Shown: positions 55,551 to 64,000 of the stretch, one piece after another | How the letters are laid out: every line of letters begins with the position of its first letter | How positions within the stretch are numbered: position 1 is the first letter of the stretch | Source: Vibrio sp. 16 | Lineage (GTDB): Bacteria; Pseudomonadota; Gammaproteobacteria; Enterobacterales; Vibrionaceae | Assembly: GCF_963681195.1 (NCBI RefSeq) | Contig: NZ_OY808997.1 | Span: forward strand, 1,302,001 to 1,366,000 | Length of the DNA stretch: 64,000 nucleotides | Direction of reading: 5' to 3' | Position numbers and translations under genes: made by a program | Notes under the pieces: generated by a model | Seen by the model: only the letters and a program-made list of their open reading frames with translations | Told to the model about the DNA's origin: nothing | The model's database searches: none

Positions 55551-57542
55551 ATGAAAGGCTCTGTCATTAGACGTATGTATGCGGGCTTTGCATTGATCAT
55601 TATTACTTTCGTCATTACTAGTGTGATGACGATGCGAGGAATGCAACAGATTCATACCAACTTCGAGAGTGTATCCAACACTTCACTTCCACTTGTTTCT
55701 CAAGCCAACAACACCAGCGTGTCATTGCTTTCTGCGGACAAACTTTTTAAGGACTTTTTAACTACGCAAAGCTTCGAGCGCATGGCAGAAATCTCATCGC
55801 AATTTGATGAGGCGAAAACCAACTACAACAACACGCTTCTCGCGCTTGAACAAGCCAGTCAAACAAAGCCGGAGCTTGAAGAACGCATTGTGCAACTCAA
55901 AGAAATGGAAACTCGTTACTTCAACGAAGCTGAAGAAGCGATGACAAACTACCGTTCCATGTTCGAAGCGCAAGCGCAAGTCCAGAAATCAACCCGTCAA
56001 TTTCAACGTCTACATTCTGAGCTGAGTGTCGGTATGAAGGAGTACGTTGACGAGCAAAGTAGTATTTCGGTTAAAGTAATGGCGAAAAGCTACTTCATTA
56101 AGCTCAAAGATGCGGAGGTGATTACCTCAGACGCTCTCGCCAGTAGCGACACTGAGTTGGTTGCCAAAGCCGTAGCCAAGAACAAAAAAGCGGTAACTCA
56201 CCTCAACTACGCTTATCGTGGATTGACCACTCAAATGCCAGAAATCAAAAAGGTATTTGATGAGTCTGTGCAGCAGTTCACGATGGATGTCGGTAAGAAA
56301 GGTGGCGTACTGGATCAACACGCTTCTTACTTGGTGGCGAAAGATGCGCTCTATGACAACATTGCGAATTTGACCCAAGAAGTCGATGCAACCATGGCTG
56401 TGTTGAACTCTTTCAGCCAAGCAGCTCAAGATGGCTTACATGCCTCGCTACTTGAAGCGGGCGAGGTCTATGAGCAAGGTGTGATTCGTTCTATCTCCAT
56501 TGGCGCGATTGTGATCATTCTCGCGATTGGCGTTGGCTACCATATCGCTCATAGCGTACGTGAACCACTTACCCGCATTTTAAAAACGCTTGAGCACCTC
56601 ACCAATGGTGATATGACGCAAAGAATCGAGATTCGTTACAACAACGAGTTCAGCCGTGTCAGTGGTCACATCAACACATTAGCAGACAGTTTGCACAACA
56701 TTCTGGTGAAACTGAATGACGCTTCAGACAACTTGACGGAGACGGCGAACACTAACCAGTTAACGTCCTCGCAAGCACAAAGCCAACTGAGCCAGCAGCG
56801 TGAACAAACCGCCACCGTCGCAACTGCCATGACAGAAATGTCACACTCGGTTCAAGAAGTCGCTCAAAGCGCTCAAAGTTCGCAGCAGATGGTAGAGAAA
56901 GTTGAGCAAGCTTCTGAGTCTGGCCGTCAGATTATGAGCAGCAACATTACCACTATTAACCAATTGGAAACGCGCTTAACCAAATCTGTAGACGCGGTGA
57001 AAGAGCTACAAAGCATGAGTAGCCAAATTGGTTCAATTCTTGATGTGATCCGAAACATTGCTGAACAAACAAACCTCTTGGCTTTGAACGCAGCGATTGA
57101 AGCCGCTCGTGCAGGAGAGCAAGGTCGTGGCTTTGCGGTGGTTGCGGACGAAGTTCGCGTGCTTGCCCAACGGACAACGGAGTCAACGTCGGAAATTGAA
57201 AACATGATCAGTAATCTGCAATCAAGCTCCAGCTCGGCAAACAATGTTATCCAGAGCTGTATGGACGACATGGAGCAATCTGTCGAACAAGCATCCAACG
57301 CCAACAGTGCAATGGAAGAGATTCAAGCGTTGATTCTTGAGATCAGTCAAATGAGCGGTCAAATCTCTCAAGCGGCCGCTGAGCAAAGCGAAACCTCAAC
57401 GGACATTGCTCGTAACATTGAAGAGATTAACCTCATAGCGGAGCAGAGCTATCAAGCTATGGCACAAATCGCGCGCACCAGTACAGACTTAACGGAACTG
57501 GCGAGTCAGCAAGGCGATTTGGTGCATCAATTTAAGCTGTAA
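55551..57542 (+). CDS. methyl-accepting chemotaxis protein, helical bimodular sensor type
   Basis: A 663-residue chemoreceptor. TM1 about 11-29 ([18 protein letters not shown]), a long, almost entirely helical periplasmic domain of about 290 residues (possible HBM/4HB type), TM2 about 314-334 ([19 protein letters not shown]), HAMP, and a signalling domain with [20 protein letters not shown]. The ligand is unknown. Good AGGGAGAGG ribosome-binding site. An ACTCGTT/AACGAGT inverted repeat (55427-55450) lies in the promoter region. Confidence 0.92.
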   Translation: MKGSVIRRMYAGFALIIITFVITSVMTMRGMQQIHTNFESVSNTSLPLVSQANNTSVSLLSADKLFKDFLTTQSFERMAEISSQFDEAKTNYNNTLLALEQASQTKPELEERIVQLKEMETRYFNEAEEAMTNYRSMFEAQAQVQKSTRQFQRLHSELSVGMKEYVDEQSSISVKVMAKSYFIKLKDAEVITSDALASSDTELVAKAVAKNKKAVTHLNYAYRGLTTQMPEIKKVFDESVQQFTMDVGKKGGVLDQHASYLVAKDALYDNIANLTQEVDATMAVLNSFSQAAQDGLHASLLEAGEVYEQGVIRSISIGAIVIILAIGVGYHIAHSVREPLTRILKTLEHLTNGDMTQRIEIRYNNEFSRVSGHINTLADSLHNILVKLNDASDNLTETANTNQLTSSQAQSQLSQQREQTATVATAMTEMSHSVQEVAQSAQSSQQMVEKVEQASESGRQIMSSNITTINQLETRLTKSVDAVKELQSMSSQIGSILDVIRNIAEQTNLLALNAAIEAARAGEQGRGFAVVADEVRVLAQRTTESTSEIENMISNLQSSSSSANNVIQSCMDDMEQSVEQASNANSAMEEIQALILEISQMSGQISQAAAEQSETSTDIARNIEEINLIAEQSYQAMAQIARTSTDLTELASQQGDLVHQFKL

Positions 57543-57562
57543 CTTCAACTATCTACCTCTTT

Positions 57563-57597
57563 GGGCGACTAATTTTGTTAGTCGCCCTTGTTTTTTA
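57563..57597 (+). terminator. rho-independent terminator of the chemoreceptor gene
   Basis: GGGCGACTAA/TTAGTCGCCC around TTTTG, then TTGTTTTTT. Confidence 0.94.
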
Positions 57598-57675
57598 TAC
57601 CCAGTGTCATCATATGGTTAATAGGCTTGCTTCTTCTCTCTACTCCTTTTCGCAAGCCACACATGAGGAATATAT

Positions 57676-58848
57676 ATGGCAGTTCATGTTGGCATTATCG
57701 ACCAAGACCCTATTCGATTGGTCACTCCTTTGCTCGACAATCGCACCATCAGCAACCACATTGTTTTTATTGGTGTAAAAGCTCAGGAAGACATGTATTT
57801 ACGTTTGCACAACGTACTCGCGAAACGAGACATCACCTCTGAATTTTTTGAAATTCCTAATGTTGCCAACCCTTCACAGATAAAAAAAGCGATCACGGTT
57901 CTTGCCGAAGATCTCAAAGCTCGTTCCCAAGAAGTGAAGCTCAATGCAAGCTGTGGGTTGCGTCACAGATTGTTATCGGTTTACGAAATATTCCGCACCT
58001 ATCACTGGCCAATTTTCGTCGTGGAACCAAACAGTGATCGCCTTTGTTGGCTTTACCCAGACGGCAAAGAAGACACCCAAGTTCAGGACCGCATCACAAT
58101 TGATGACTACTTAACTATTTTTGGTGCGCGAGGCGAATTCAGTGAACATCAACTTCCTCCTCAGTTAGACCAAAAACTGTATGAATTGGGTGAACGATGG
58201 GCAAGCAATGCACTTGAGTTGGGGCCAGGTCTCGCGACGCTTAACTACCTCGCAACCACCTGCCGGAAAGAACAACAGTTGGATGTGGCGCTTTCTGAGA
58301 AGCAGCAAGGATACCGAGAGCTCAACATGTTGCTGACCGATCTGGTCGAAGCAGACATTGCCACGTATGAAAACGGTGTACTCACTTTTGCCAACGAAGA
58401 CGCACGTCGTTTCTCTAACGGTGAGTGGCTAGAAACCTTGGTCCACAGTACTGTGCGTCAAATACAACAAGACATGCCGACCATTCAAGACCATTCATTA
58501 AACGTACAGGTTTATCGTCAGTTAGGCGAACGTGAAGTGCGTAATGAGCTCGACATCGCATCGGTTGTGAATAATAAGCTGCATATCATTGAGTGCAAAA
58601 CCAAAGGTATGCGCGACGATGGCGATGATACTTTGTACAAGCTTGAATCGCTACGTGACTTGCTCGGCGGCCTGCAAGCTCGAGCTATGCTGGTGAGTTT
58701 CCGCCCACTTCGTCACAACGACATCACGCGCGCGGAAGACTTAGGCCTTGCTTTGATTGGTCCAGATGAGCTGAAAGACCTGAAAGCGCATTTAACTCAG
58801 TGGTTCCGTGAAGCAGGCGGCAATGAAGATGAGTGTGCGGATTGCTAA
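57676..58848 (+). CDS. solitary CARF-nuclease protein (DUF1887, VC1899/Card1-Can2 type)
   Basis: A 390-residue protein matching V. cholerae VC1899, whose structure is known. N-terminal CARF-like Rossmann domain (about 1-140; VHVGIIDQDPIRLVTPLLD, ligand-loop region NASCGLRHRLL), a linker helix/wHTH-like segment, and a C-terminal PD-(D/E)xK nuclease domain. The nuclease residues are complete: D293 (ELDIA) and E306-C-K308 (IECKTKG). Relatives Card1 and Can2 cut nucleic acid when cyclic oligoadenylate from type III CRISPR binds the CARF domain. No CRISPR or cas gene is in this window. It has a GAGGAA ribosome-binding site and is a single-gene unit. Confidence 0.88.
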   Translation: MAVHVGIIDQDPIRLVTPLLDNRTISNHIVFIGVKAQEDMYLRLHNVLAKRDITSEFFEIPNVANPSQIKKAITVLAEDLKARSQEVKLNASCGLRHRLLSVYEIFRTYHWPIFVVEPNSDRLCWLYPDGKEDTQVQDRITIDDYLTIFGARGEFSEHQLPPQLDQKLYELGERWASNALELGPGLATLNYLATTCRKEQQLDVALSEKQQGYRELNMLLTDLVEADIATYENGVLTFANEDARRFSNGEWLETLVHSTVRQIQQDMPTIQDHSLNVQVYRQLGEREVRNELDIASVVNNKLHIIECKTKGMRDDGDDTLYKLESLRDLLGGLQARAMLVSFRPLRHNDITRAEDLGLALIGPDELKDLKAHLTQWFREAGGNEDECADC

Positions 58849-58858
58849 CGCTTTCCAT

Positions 58859-58887
58859 AAAAAAACGCCCGTAAAGGGCGTTTTTTG
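58859..58887. terminator. bidirectional terminator CARF gene / fadR
   Basis: AAAAAACGCCC, loop GTAAA, GGGCGTTTTTT between convergent genes. Confidence 0.93.
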
Positions 58888-58904
58888 TTTGTTCTTCTTT
58901 TGGC

Positions 58905-59744
58905 TTAGCTGTCATCTTCAGTGAAGTTAGTCGGCAGAGTAAGCTTCATCTGATTCCAGATTTGAGCACTTTCCAAACCATAGTTTCGAACGACGACAAG
59001 AATTCGATCGCGATCACCAGACTCACACACATCCAGAAGGTCACGATAAAAGTTAAGCGCTAAACTTCTCGCTTGCGGGCTAGAAAAGTAGTAGCTGCCC
59101 ACTCGATCATACAGCTTCTTCAAGCCATTAAAAATCAGACCGTATATCTGGTTGCCAGAATGGAATGCAAGACGTTGGAACAGCATGTAATCGTAAAAGT
59201 TGAACGTTTTTGCAATCAGTGTTGCTTGACGCTTCGCTTCATCTTTTTCACCATCATCTTTAATGTGCTGTTGAATCTTTTCAGCGTAAGGCGATGACTG
59301 CATAAATGCATCCCAAGACTCCGCTGCAAGCAGAGACTCACAAGATTCTATAACGGTAGTGATTGTTTTTTCAGCATTTTCTTTGTTCGCTTTAAACGCG
59401 TAACGCATGAAAATAGGGCTGATATTTGTACGTGCTGCAAGCAAATCTTCAACGATCGATGTTGCATTGTCAGCATCTAATGTCATTAGCGTATCTAAGA
59501 TGTGTAAACCAGACGTTTCCATAAACTGATTTACGCGAGTTGGCTTACCATGTTGAATTGTTAACCAACCATCGCGTGCGAGTCGCTGGAGCACTTCACG
59601 AAGCGTTGTACGAGTAACGCCAATCAATTCAGAGAGTTCACGTTCCGCAGGTAAAATGGAACCAGGAGGGAAACGCCCTTTCCAAATACTCTCAATAATG
59701 TATTTCTCTGCGAATCCTGCTGGGCTTTTAGCCTTTATGACCAT
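58905..59744 (-). CDS. fadR: fatty acid metabolism regulator FadR, Vibrio long form
   Basis: A 279-residue GntR-type regulator. Winged helix at residues about 1-75 ([29 protein letters not shown]), then the acyl-CoA-binding helical domain. Compared with E. coli FadR (239 residues) it has an insertion of about 40 residues around 138-178 ([19 protein letters not shown]), which in V. cholerae creates a second ligand site. FadR represses beta-oxidation and activates unsaturated fatty acid synthesis; acyl-CoA releases it. It is divergent from nhaB by 690 bases, as in E. coli. Confidence 0.97.
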   Translation of the reverse strand: MVIKAKSPAGFAEKYIIESIWKGRFPPGSILPAERELSELIGVTRTTLREVLQRLARDGWLTIQHGKPTRVNQFMETSGLHILDTLMTLDADNATSIVEDLLAARTNISPIFMRYAFKANKENAEKTITTVIESCESLLAAESWDAFMQSSPYAEKIQQHIKDDGEKDEAKRQATLIAKTFNFYDYMLFQRLAFHSGNQIYGLIFNGLKKLYDRVGSYYFSSPQARSLALNFYRDLLDVCESGDRDRILVVVRNYGLESAQIWNQMKLTLPTNFTEDDS

Positions 59745-60155
59745 CTATGTGTTATCCAGTTGTATTCTTATGGGTCTAATGGGAACTCATCATACCACTA
59801 GTTTTTGCATATCGGAAACCGAGTACAAGTAAACTGCACTCAAAACACACATAGAGCATTAACTCTAATTTATCTGAGGGTATTTTGAATATTCTCAAAA
59901 CGCGCAATCGATATAATTTCCAAGTTTAATAAAATTGTAACATTGCGGAGAACCCGTCATTACTGCCTTCAGAAATAGAAACTTAGTTTGTAAAATTGCA
60001 AAAATAACCCTTCATTTTCATTCAATATAATCACATATTTTGTCTTATTCTCCCATTTAATCGCTCCGCTGCCACTTAGGATTGTTTTTAACAACTCTTG
60101 TGTTATGTTAACGCCACTTTGATCGCGTTTTTAAACAAAAGTCTCCTAATATAAA

Positions 60156-60375
60156 AGTCAATAAACAGTTATTGATTGACTAAATAATCTTGAGGAGTAC
60201 AGTGGCGCCCAAAGTATGGAGTGCTTGTCTTTCTCAGGGAGTGACTTGGCAAGATCACATCTCGATATGTGTTGATGTTGTTTTTCTAAGTCACTGTTGG
60301 ATCGAGTGTTTCCCGATAAACAGATATGGCTATTCTTAGGCAAGGAATCAAGCCGGTGTTACAGGGAGACGCCGA
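60156..60375 (+). ncRNA. candidate structured leader of nhaB
   Basis: Successive hairpins: AGTCAATAA with TTATTG or ATTGACT (60156-60181, alternative pairings). A 10-base stem AGTGACTTGG (60240-60249) pairs with CTAAGTCACT (60286-60295) and encloses CACAT/ATGTG (60256-60271). Then TGTTT/AAACA (60307-60322), ATTCTT/AAGGAAT (60331-60347), and CGGTG/CGCCG (about 60354-60374). No known riboswitch class was recognised. Confidence 0.45.
60202..60339 (+). CDS. possible 45-residue upstream ORF in the nhaB leader
   Basis: GTG with GAGGAG four bases upstream opens a 45-codon frame (begins MAPKVWSACLSQGVTWQDH, ends FPINRYGYS) wholly within the folded leader. It has three Trp and four Cys, not a typical secreted or membrane peptide. 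No homologue is known to me. A still shorter frame ([10 protein letters not shown], 60379-60411) follows. Confidence 0.3.
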   Translation: MAPKVWSACLSQGVTWQDHISICVDVVFLSHCWIECFPINRYGYS

Positions 60376-60434
60376 TTTATGGATACAAGCACGAGTAGTG
60401 TCTATTCATAACAACATTTAAGAGTATTGCGATC

Positions 60435-62024
60435 ATGCCGATGTCACTCGGAAACGCATTTATCAAGAACTTTCTTGGTAAAGCACCAGATTGGTACAAA
60501 GTTGCCATCATTTCTTTCCTTATTATCAATCCTATCGTTTTTTTCTTTGTCGACCCATTTGTTGCAGGCTGGTTACTCGTCGCGGAGTTCATCTTCACAC
60601 TAGCCATGGCACTGAAATGCTACCCTCTTCAGCCTGGTGGTTTGCTGGCAATCGAAGCCATTGCAATAGGTATGACAAGTGCTGAGCAAGTGAAGCATGA
60701 GCTAGTCGCGAATATCGAAGTATTGTTGCTGTTGGTATTCATGGTTGCCGGCATCTACTTCATGAAGCAGCTGCTGCTCTTCATCTTCACCAAAATATTG
60801 CTAGGCATAAAATCGAAATCAATGCTGTCTGTCGCCTTCTGTTTCGCGGCAGCATTCTTGTCTGCATTCCTAGATGCACTGACGGTGATTGCGGTTGTTA
60901 TTAGTGTTGCTGTGGGTTTCTATGCTATTTACCACAAAGTCGCGTCAGGTCAGGGCCCTCATGCGTCACACGACCACACACAAGACGATCACCTTTCAGA
61001 GCTAACGCGTGATGACTTAGAAAACTACCGCGCATTTCTTCGCTCTCTTCTTATGCATGCAGGTGTTGGTACAGCGCTAGGCGGCGTAATGACGATGGTT
61101 GGTGAGCCTCAAAACTTAATTATTGCCGACCAAGCCGGTTGGAACTTCGGCGAGTTCATTATTCGAATGCTTCCAGTGACAGCACCTGTCTTCGTCTGCG
61201 GTCTAATTACTTGTGTGCTAGTAGAGAAACTCAAGGTATTTGGCTACGGCGCGCGCCTACCAGACAACGTTCGTCAGATTTTGGTCGATTTTGATACGGA
61301 AGAGCGTAAAACACGAACAAACCAAGACGTCGCGAAACTGTGGGTTCAAGGTCTAATCGCTGTATGGCTGATCGTTGGTCTTGCTCTTCACCTTGCTGCC
61401 GTCGGTTTGATTGGTCTGTCAGTTATTATCTTGGCGACTGCATTTACCGGAGTGATTGAAGAGCATTCGATGGGTAAAGCGTTTGAGGAAGCACTTCCAT
61501 TTACAGCGCTGCTTGCCGTATTCTTTGCCGTGGTTGCCGTTATCATTGATCAAGAGCTGTTCAAACCTGTTATCGACGCAGTACTCCATGTCGAAGATAA
61601 AGGGACTCAGTTAGCTCTGTTCTACGTAGCCAATGGGCTGCTTTCTATGGTGTCTGACAACGTGTTCGTTGGCACGGTCTACATCAACGAAGTGAAAACG
61701 GCGCTTGTTGAAGGTGTCATCACTCGAGATCAGTTCGACTTACTTGCTGTTGCTATCAACACAGGTACTAACTTGCCATCTGTCGCGACACCGAATGGTC
61801 AAGCAGCATTTCTGTTCCTACTAACGTCTGCGCTTGCGCCATTGATTCGTCTGTCTTACGGCCGCATGGTAATTATGGCTTTACCATACACCATCGTTCT
61901 TGCGCTGGTTGGCTTGGCGGGCATTGTATTTTTTGTTGAGCCTATGACGGCTTGGTTCTACGATGCGGGTTGGATCATGCATCACACTGGCGATGTCACT
62001 CACGCTGTTTCTGGCGGGCATTAA
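60435..62024 (+). CDS. nhaB: Na+/H+ antiporter NhaB
   Basis: A 529-residue inner-membrane antiporter with about twelve segments; E. coli NhaB is 513. It starts [22 protein letters not shown], the family N terminus, and keeps [38 protein letters not shown] ([11 protein letters not shown]) and [21 protein letters not shown]. It exports Na+ against H+, important in a marine, sodium-cycling cell. The loop after residue 170 is His/Asp-rich ([11 protein letters not shown]). The ribosome-binding site is weak (TAAGAG), which fits leader control. Own terminator. Confidence 0.96.
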   Translation: MPMSLGNAFIKNFLGKAPDWYKVAIISFLIINPIVFFFVDPFVAGWLLVAEFIFTLAMALKCYPLQPGGLLAIEAIAIGMTSAEQVKHELVANIEVLLLLVFMVAGIYFMKQLLLFIFTKILLGIKSKSMLSVAFCFAAAFLSAFLDALTVIAVVISVAVGFYAIYHKVASGQGPHASHDHTQDDHLSELTRDDLENYRAFLRSLLMHAGVGTALGGVMTMVGEPQNLIIADQAGWNFGEFIIRMLPVTAPVFVCGLITCVLVEKLKVFGYGARLPDNVRQILVDFDTEERKTRTNQDVAKLWVQGLIAVWLIVGLALHLAAVGLIGLSVIILATAFTGVIEEHSMGKAFEEALPFTALLAVFFAVVAVIIDQELFKPVIDAVLHVEDKGTQLALFYVANGLLSMVSDNVFVGTVYINEVKTALVEGVITRDQFDLLAVAINTGTNLPSVATPNGQAAFLFLLTSALAPLIRLSYGRMVIMALPYTIVLALVGLAGIVFFVEPMTAWFYDAGWIMHHTGDVTHAVSGGH

Positions 62025-62071
62025 TTGCAGTTATTAAAAAGTTTTTGTTGCTACTGAAACTTTTACACGAT

Positions 62072-62101
62072 AAAAAGCTCTGATTAGTCAGAGCTTTTTT
62101 A
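62072..62101 (+). terminator. rho-independent terminator of nhaB
   Basis: AAAAAGCTCTGA, loop TTAG, TCAGAGCTTTTTT. It ends 18 bases before dsbB. Confidence 0.93.
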
Positions 62102-62119
62102 TTCTATCAGGGTATCCCG

Positions 62120-62641
62120 TTGAACATTCTTTCTACGATTAAAACGTTTTCTCAAGGCAGACTGTCTTGGTTACTTCTTCTGCTGTTTGTCATTTTCTTC
62201 GAAGCGTGCGCACTGTTCTTCCAACATGTCATGATGCTTTCCCCTTGCGTGATGTGCATTTACGAACGTGTCGCGATGTTAGGCGTCGGTGGCGCGGCGC
62301 TTATTGGTCTTATCGCTCCAAATAACCCTGTTATCCGTTGGCTCGGTCTCGCTGCGTGGGGAGCAAGTGCGTACAAAGGCTTGGCGCTTTCACTGCAGCA
62401 CGTCGATTACCAGTTCAATCCATCACCTTTCGCTACGTGTGATTTATTTGTCACTTTCCCAGATTGGGCACCACTAAACCAATGGGCACCTTGGATGTTT
62501 GAAGCCTATGGCGACTGTAGCAAGATTGTTTGGCAGTTCCTGACACTATCAATGCCACAATGGTTAGTTGTCATTTTCGCTGGTAATCTTGTCGCGCTAA
62601 GCGTTATCGTTATTGCCCAATTTGCCAAAAGTAAAAACTAA
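62120..62641 (+). CDS. dsbB: disulfide bond formation protein DsbB
   Basis: A 173-residue four-helix inner-membrane protein that reoxidises DsbA and passes electrons to quinone. The first redox pair is C43-x-x-C46 (SPCVMCIYERV); the second is in the loop (FATCDLF ... YGDCSKI). Normal length. It starts with TTG at 62120 behind CAGGG. It follows nhaB as in V. cholerae and E. coli, but a strong terminator in between argues for its own promoter or read-through. Confidence 0.95.
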   Translation: MNILSTIKTFSQGRLSWLLLLLFVIFFEACALFFQHVMMLSPCVMCIYERVAMLGVGGAALIGLIAPNNPVIRWLGLAAWGASAYKGLALSLQHVDYQFNPSPFATCDLFVTFPDWAPLNQWAPWMFEAYGDCSKIVWQFLTLSMPQWLVVIFAGNLVALSVIVIAQFAKSKN

Positions 62642-62658
62642 CCAATTACCTAAATAAC

Positions 62659-62692
62659 AAAGGGTTGACGGGAGATCGTCAGCCCTTTTTTG
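62659..62692 (+). terminator. rho-independent terminator of dsbB
   Basis: GGGTTGACG/CGTCAGCCC (one G-T pair) around GGAGAT, then TTTTTT. Confidence 0.93.
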
Positions 62693-62754
62693 TCAGTATT
62701 GGCATACTGACTACCCCTCGAGAATTAACAAGCCAGCACGCCAATTGTGGATAC

Positions 62755-62782
62755 AAAAAGGGTTAGCTAGACGCTAACCCTT
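62755..62782 (-). terminator. rho-independent terminator of ftsK
   Basis: On the minus strand AAGGGTTAGC, loop GTCTA, GCTAACCCTT, then TTTG. Confidence 0.88.
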
Positions 62783-62803
62783 AATGCATTGACTCACCTG
62801 TGT

Positions 62804-64000
<1,197 letters not shown>

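Larger units (their letters stand above)
59745..60434. promoter_or_regulatory. divergent region fadR / nhaB with a long nhaB leader
   Basis: The 690-base gap is the longest in the window. The fadR half is AT-rich without a clear operator. A weak promoter TTGTTT-16-TATGTT (60082-60109) faces nhaB. From about 60156 on, a chain of hairpins and an upstream ORF occupy the leader; listed separately. A TCGG-AAA-CCGA hairpin lies at 59813-59823. Confidence 0.5.

Noticed and set aside
59790..59830. FadR operator in the fadR/nhaB gap
   Set aside because: AACTAGTGGTATGA-like sequence on the minus strand matches the FadR box too poorly (no GGTC-N-GACC core).
60158..60343. 61-codon minus-strand ORF in the nhaB leader
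   Set aside because: It lies antisense to the folded leader, has no convincing ribosome-binding site and low-complexity polar content. The plus-strand structures explain the region better.

Overview
The window is chromosomal DNA of a Vibrio species. Gene order and family composition point to Vibrionaceae: a tfoX/hexR/panP/grxA block, a pflB-lpxR-chemoreceptor-pflA block, and a lolCDE-mfd-csiV-ndh-lpoB-hinT-fadR-nhaB-dsbB-ftsK block. FadR is the long, Vibrio-type form of 279 residues. From memory, this order matches Vibrio cholerae loci around VC1145-VC1153 and VC1860-VC1903; I could not align anything. I see no rRNA, tRNA, CRISPR array, insertion sequence or prophage. Almost every gap is either a tight operon junction or a short spacer with a rho-independent terminator.

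Layout. 1-9.7 kb: the 5' part of the competence regulator tfoX, an HDOD protein, the lysine exporter lysO, an unknown exported protein, the PLP aspartate decarboxylase panP, hexR, an iron alcohol dehydrogenase, grxA and the ybjL transporter. 9.8-15.8 kb: an IMPa-type lipoprotein metalloprotease and an artP-artI/J-artQ-artM amino-acid ABC operon, all on the minus strand. 16-26 kb: a DUF3360 membrane protein behind a probable FNR promoter, then pflB, an LpxR-like lipid A deacylase, a chemoreceptor, pflA, an orphan CbiM-like permease and yfbU. 26-33 kb: a dCACHE chemoreceptor and the prkA-yeaH-spoVR operon. 33-40 kb: comEC-msbA-lpxK-ycaR-kdsB (minus strand; lipid A and KDO supply plus the DNA-uptake channel), with grpB and a DUF2062 gene at the edges. 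40-49 kb: lolCDE (minus), then pilZ-mfd-csiV and a GNAT gene. 49-55 kb: the envelope cluster ndh, ycfP, thiK, lpoB, ycfL, a COG3014 lipoprotein and hinT (minus). 55-64 kb: a chemoreceptor, a solitary CARF-nuclease protein of the VC1899/Card1 type, fadR, nhaB, dsbB and the C-terminal part of ftsK.

How the genes fit together. There is an anaerobic/fermentative theme: pflB and pflA, a near-consensus FNR box before the DUF3360 gene, and a perfect FNR box upstream of ndh, which encodes the aerobic NADH dehydrogenase. There is also an outer-envelope theme: lipid A synthesis, flipping and trimming; lipoprotein export; and peptidoglycan synthase activators (CsiV and LpoB). Natural transformation is represented by tfoX and comEC.

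The least explained signals are RNA-scale. They are a compact three-way junction in the pflB leader, a long multi-hairpin leader with a 45-codon upstream ORF before nhaB, a structured leader before the DUF3360 gene, and a cloverleaf-like intercistronic element between prkA and yeaH. The most interesting protein is the catalytically intact CARF-PD-(D/E)xK protein with no CRISPR locus in sight. Start codons were moved from the longest open frame wherever ribosome-binding sites, terminators or family alignment argued for it.
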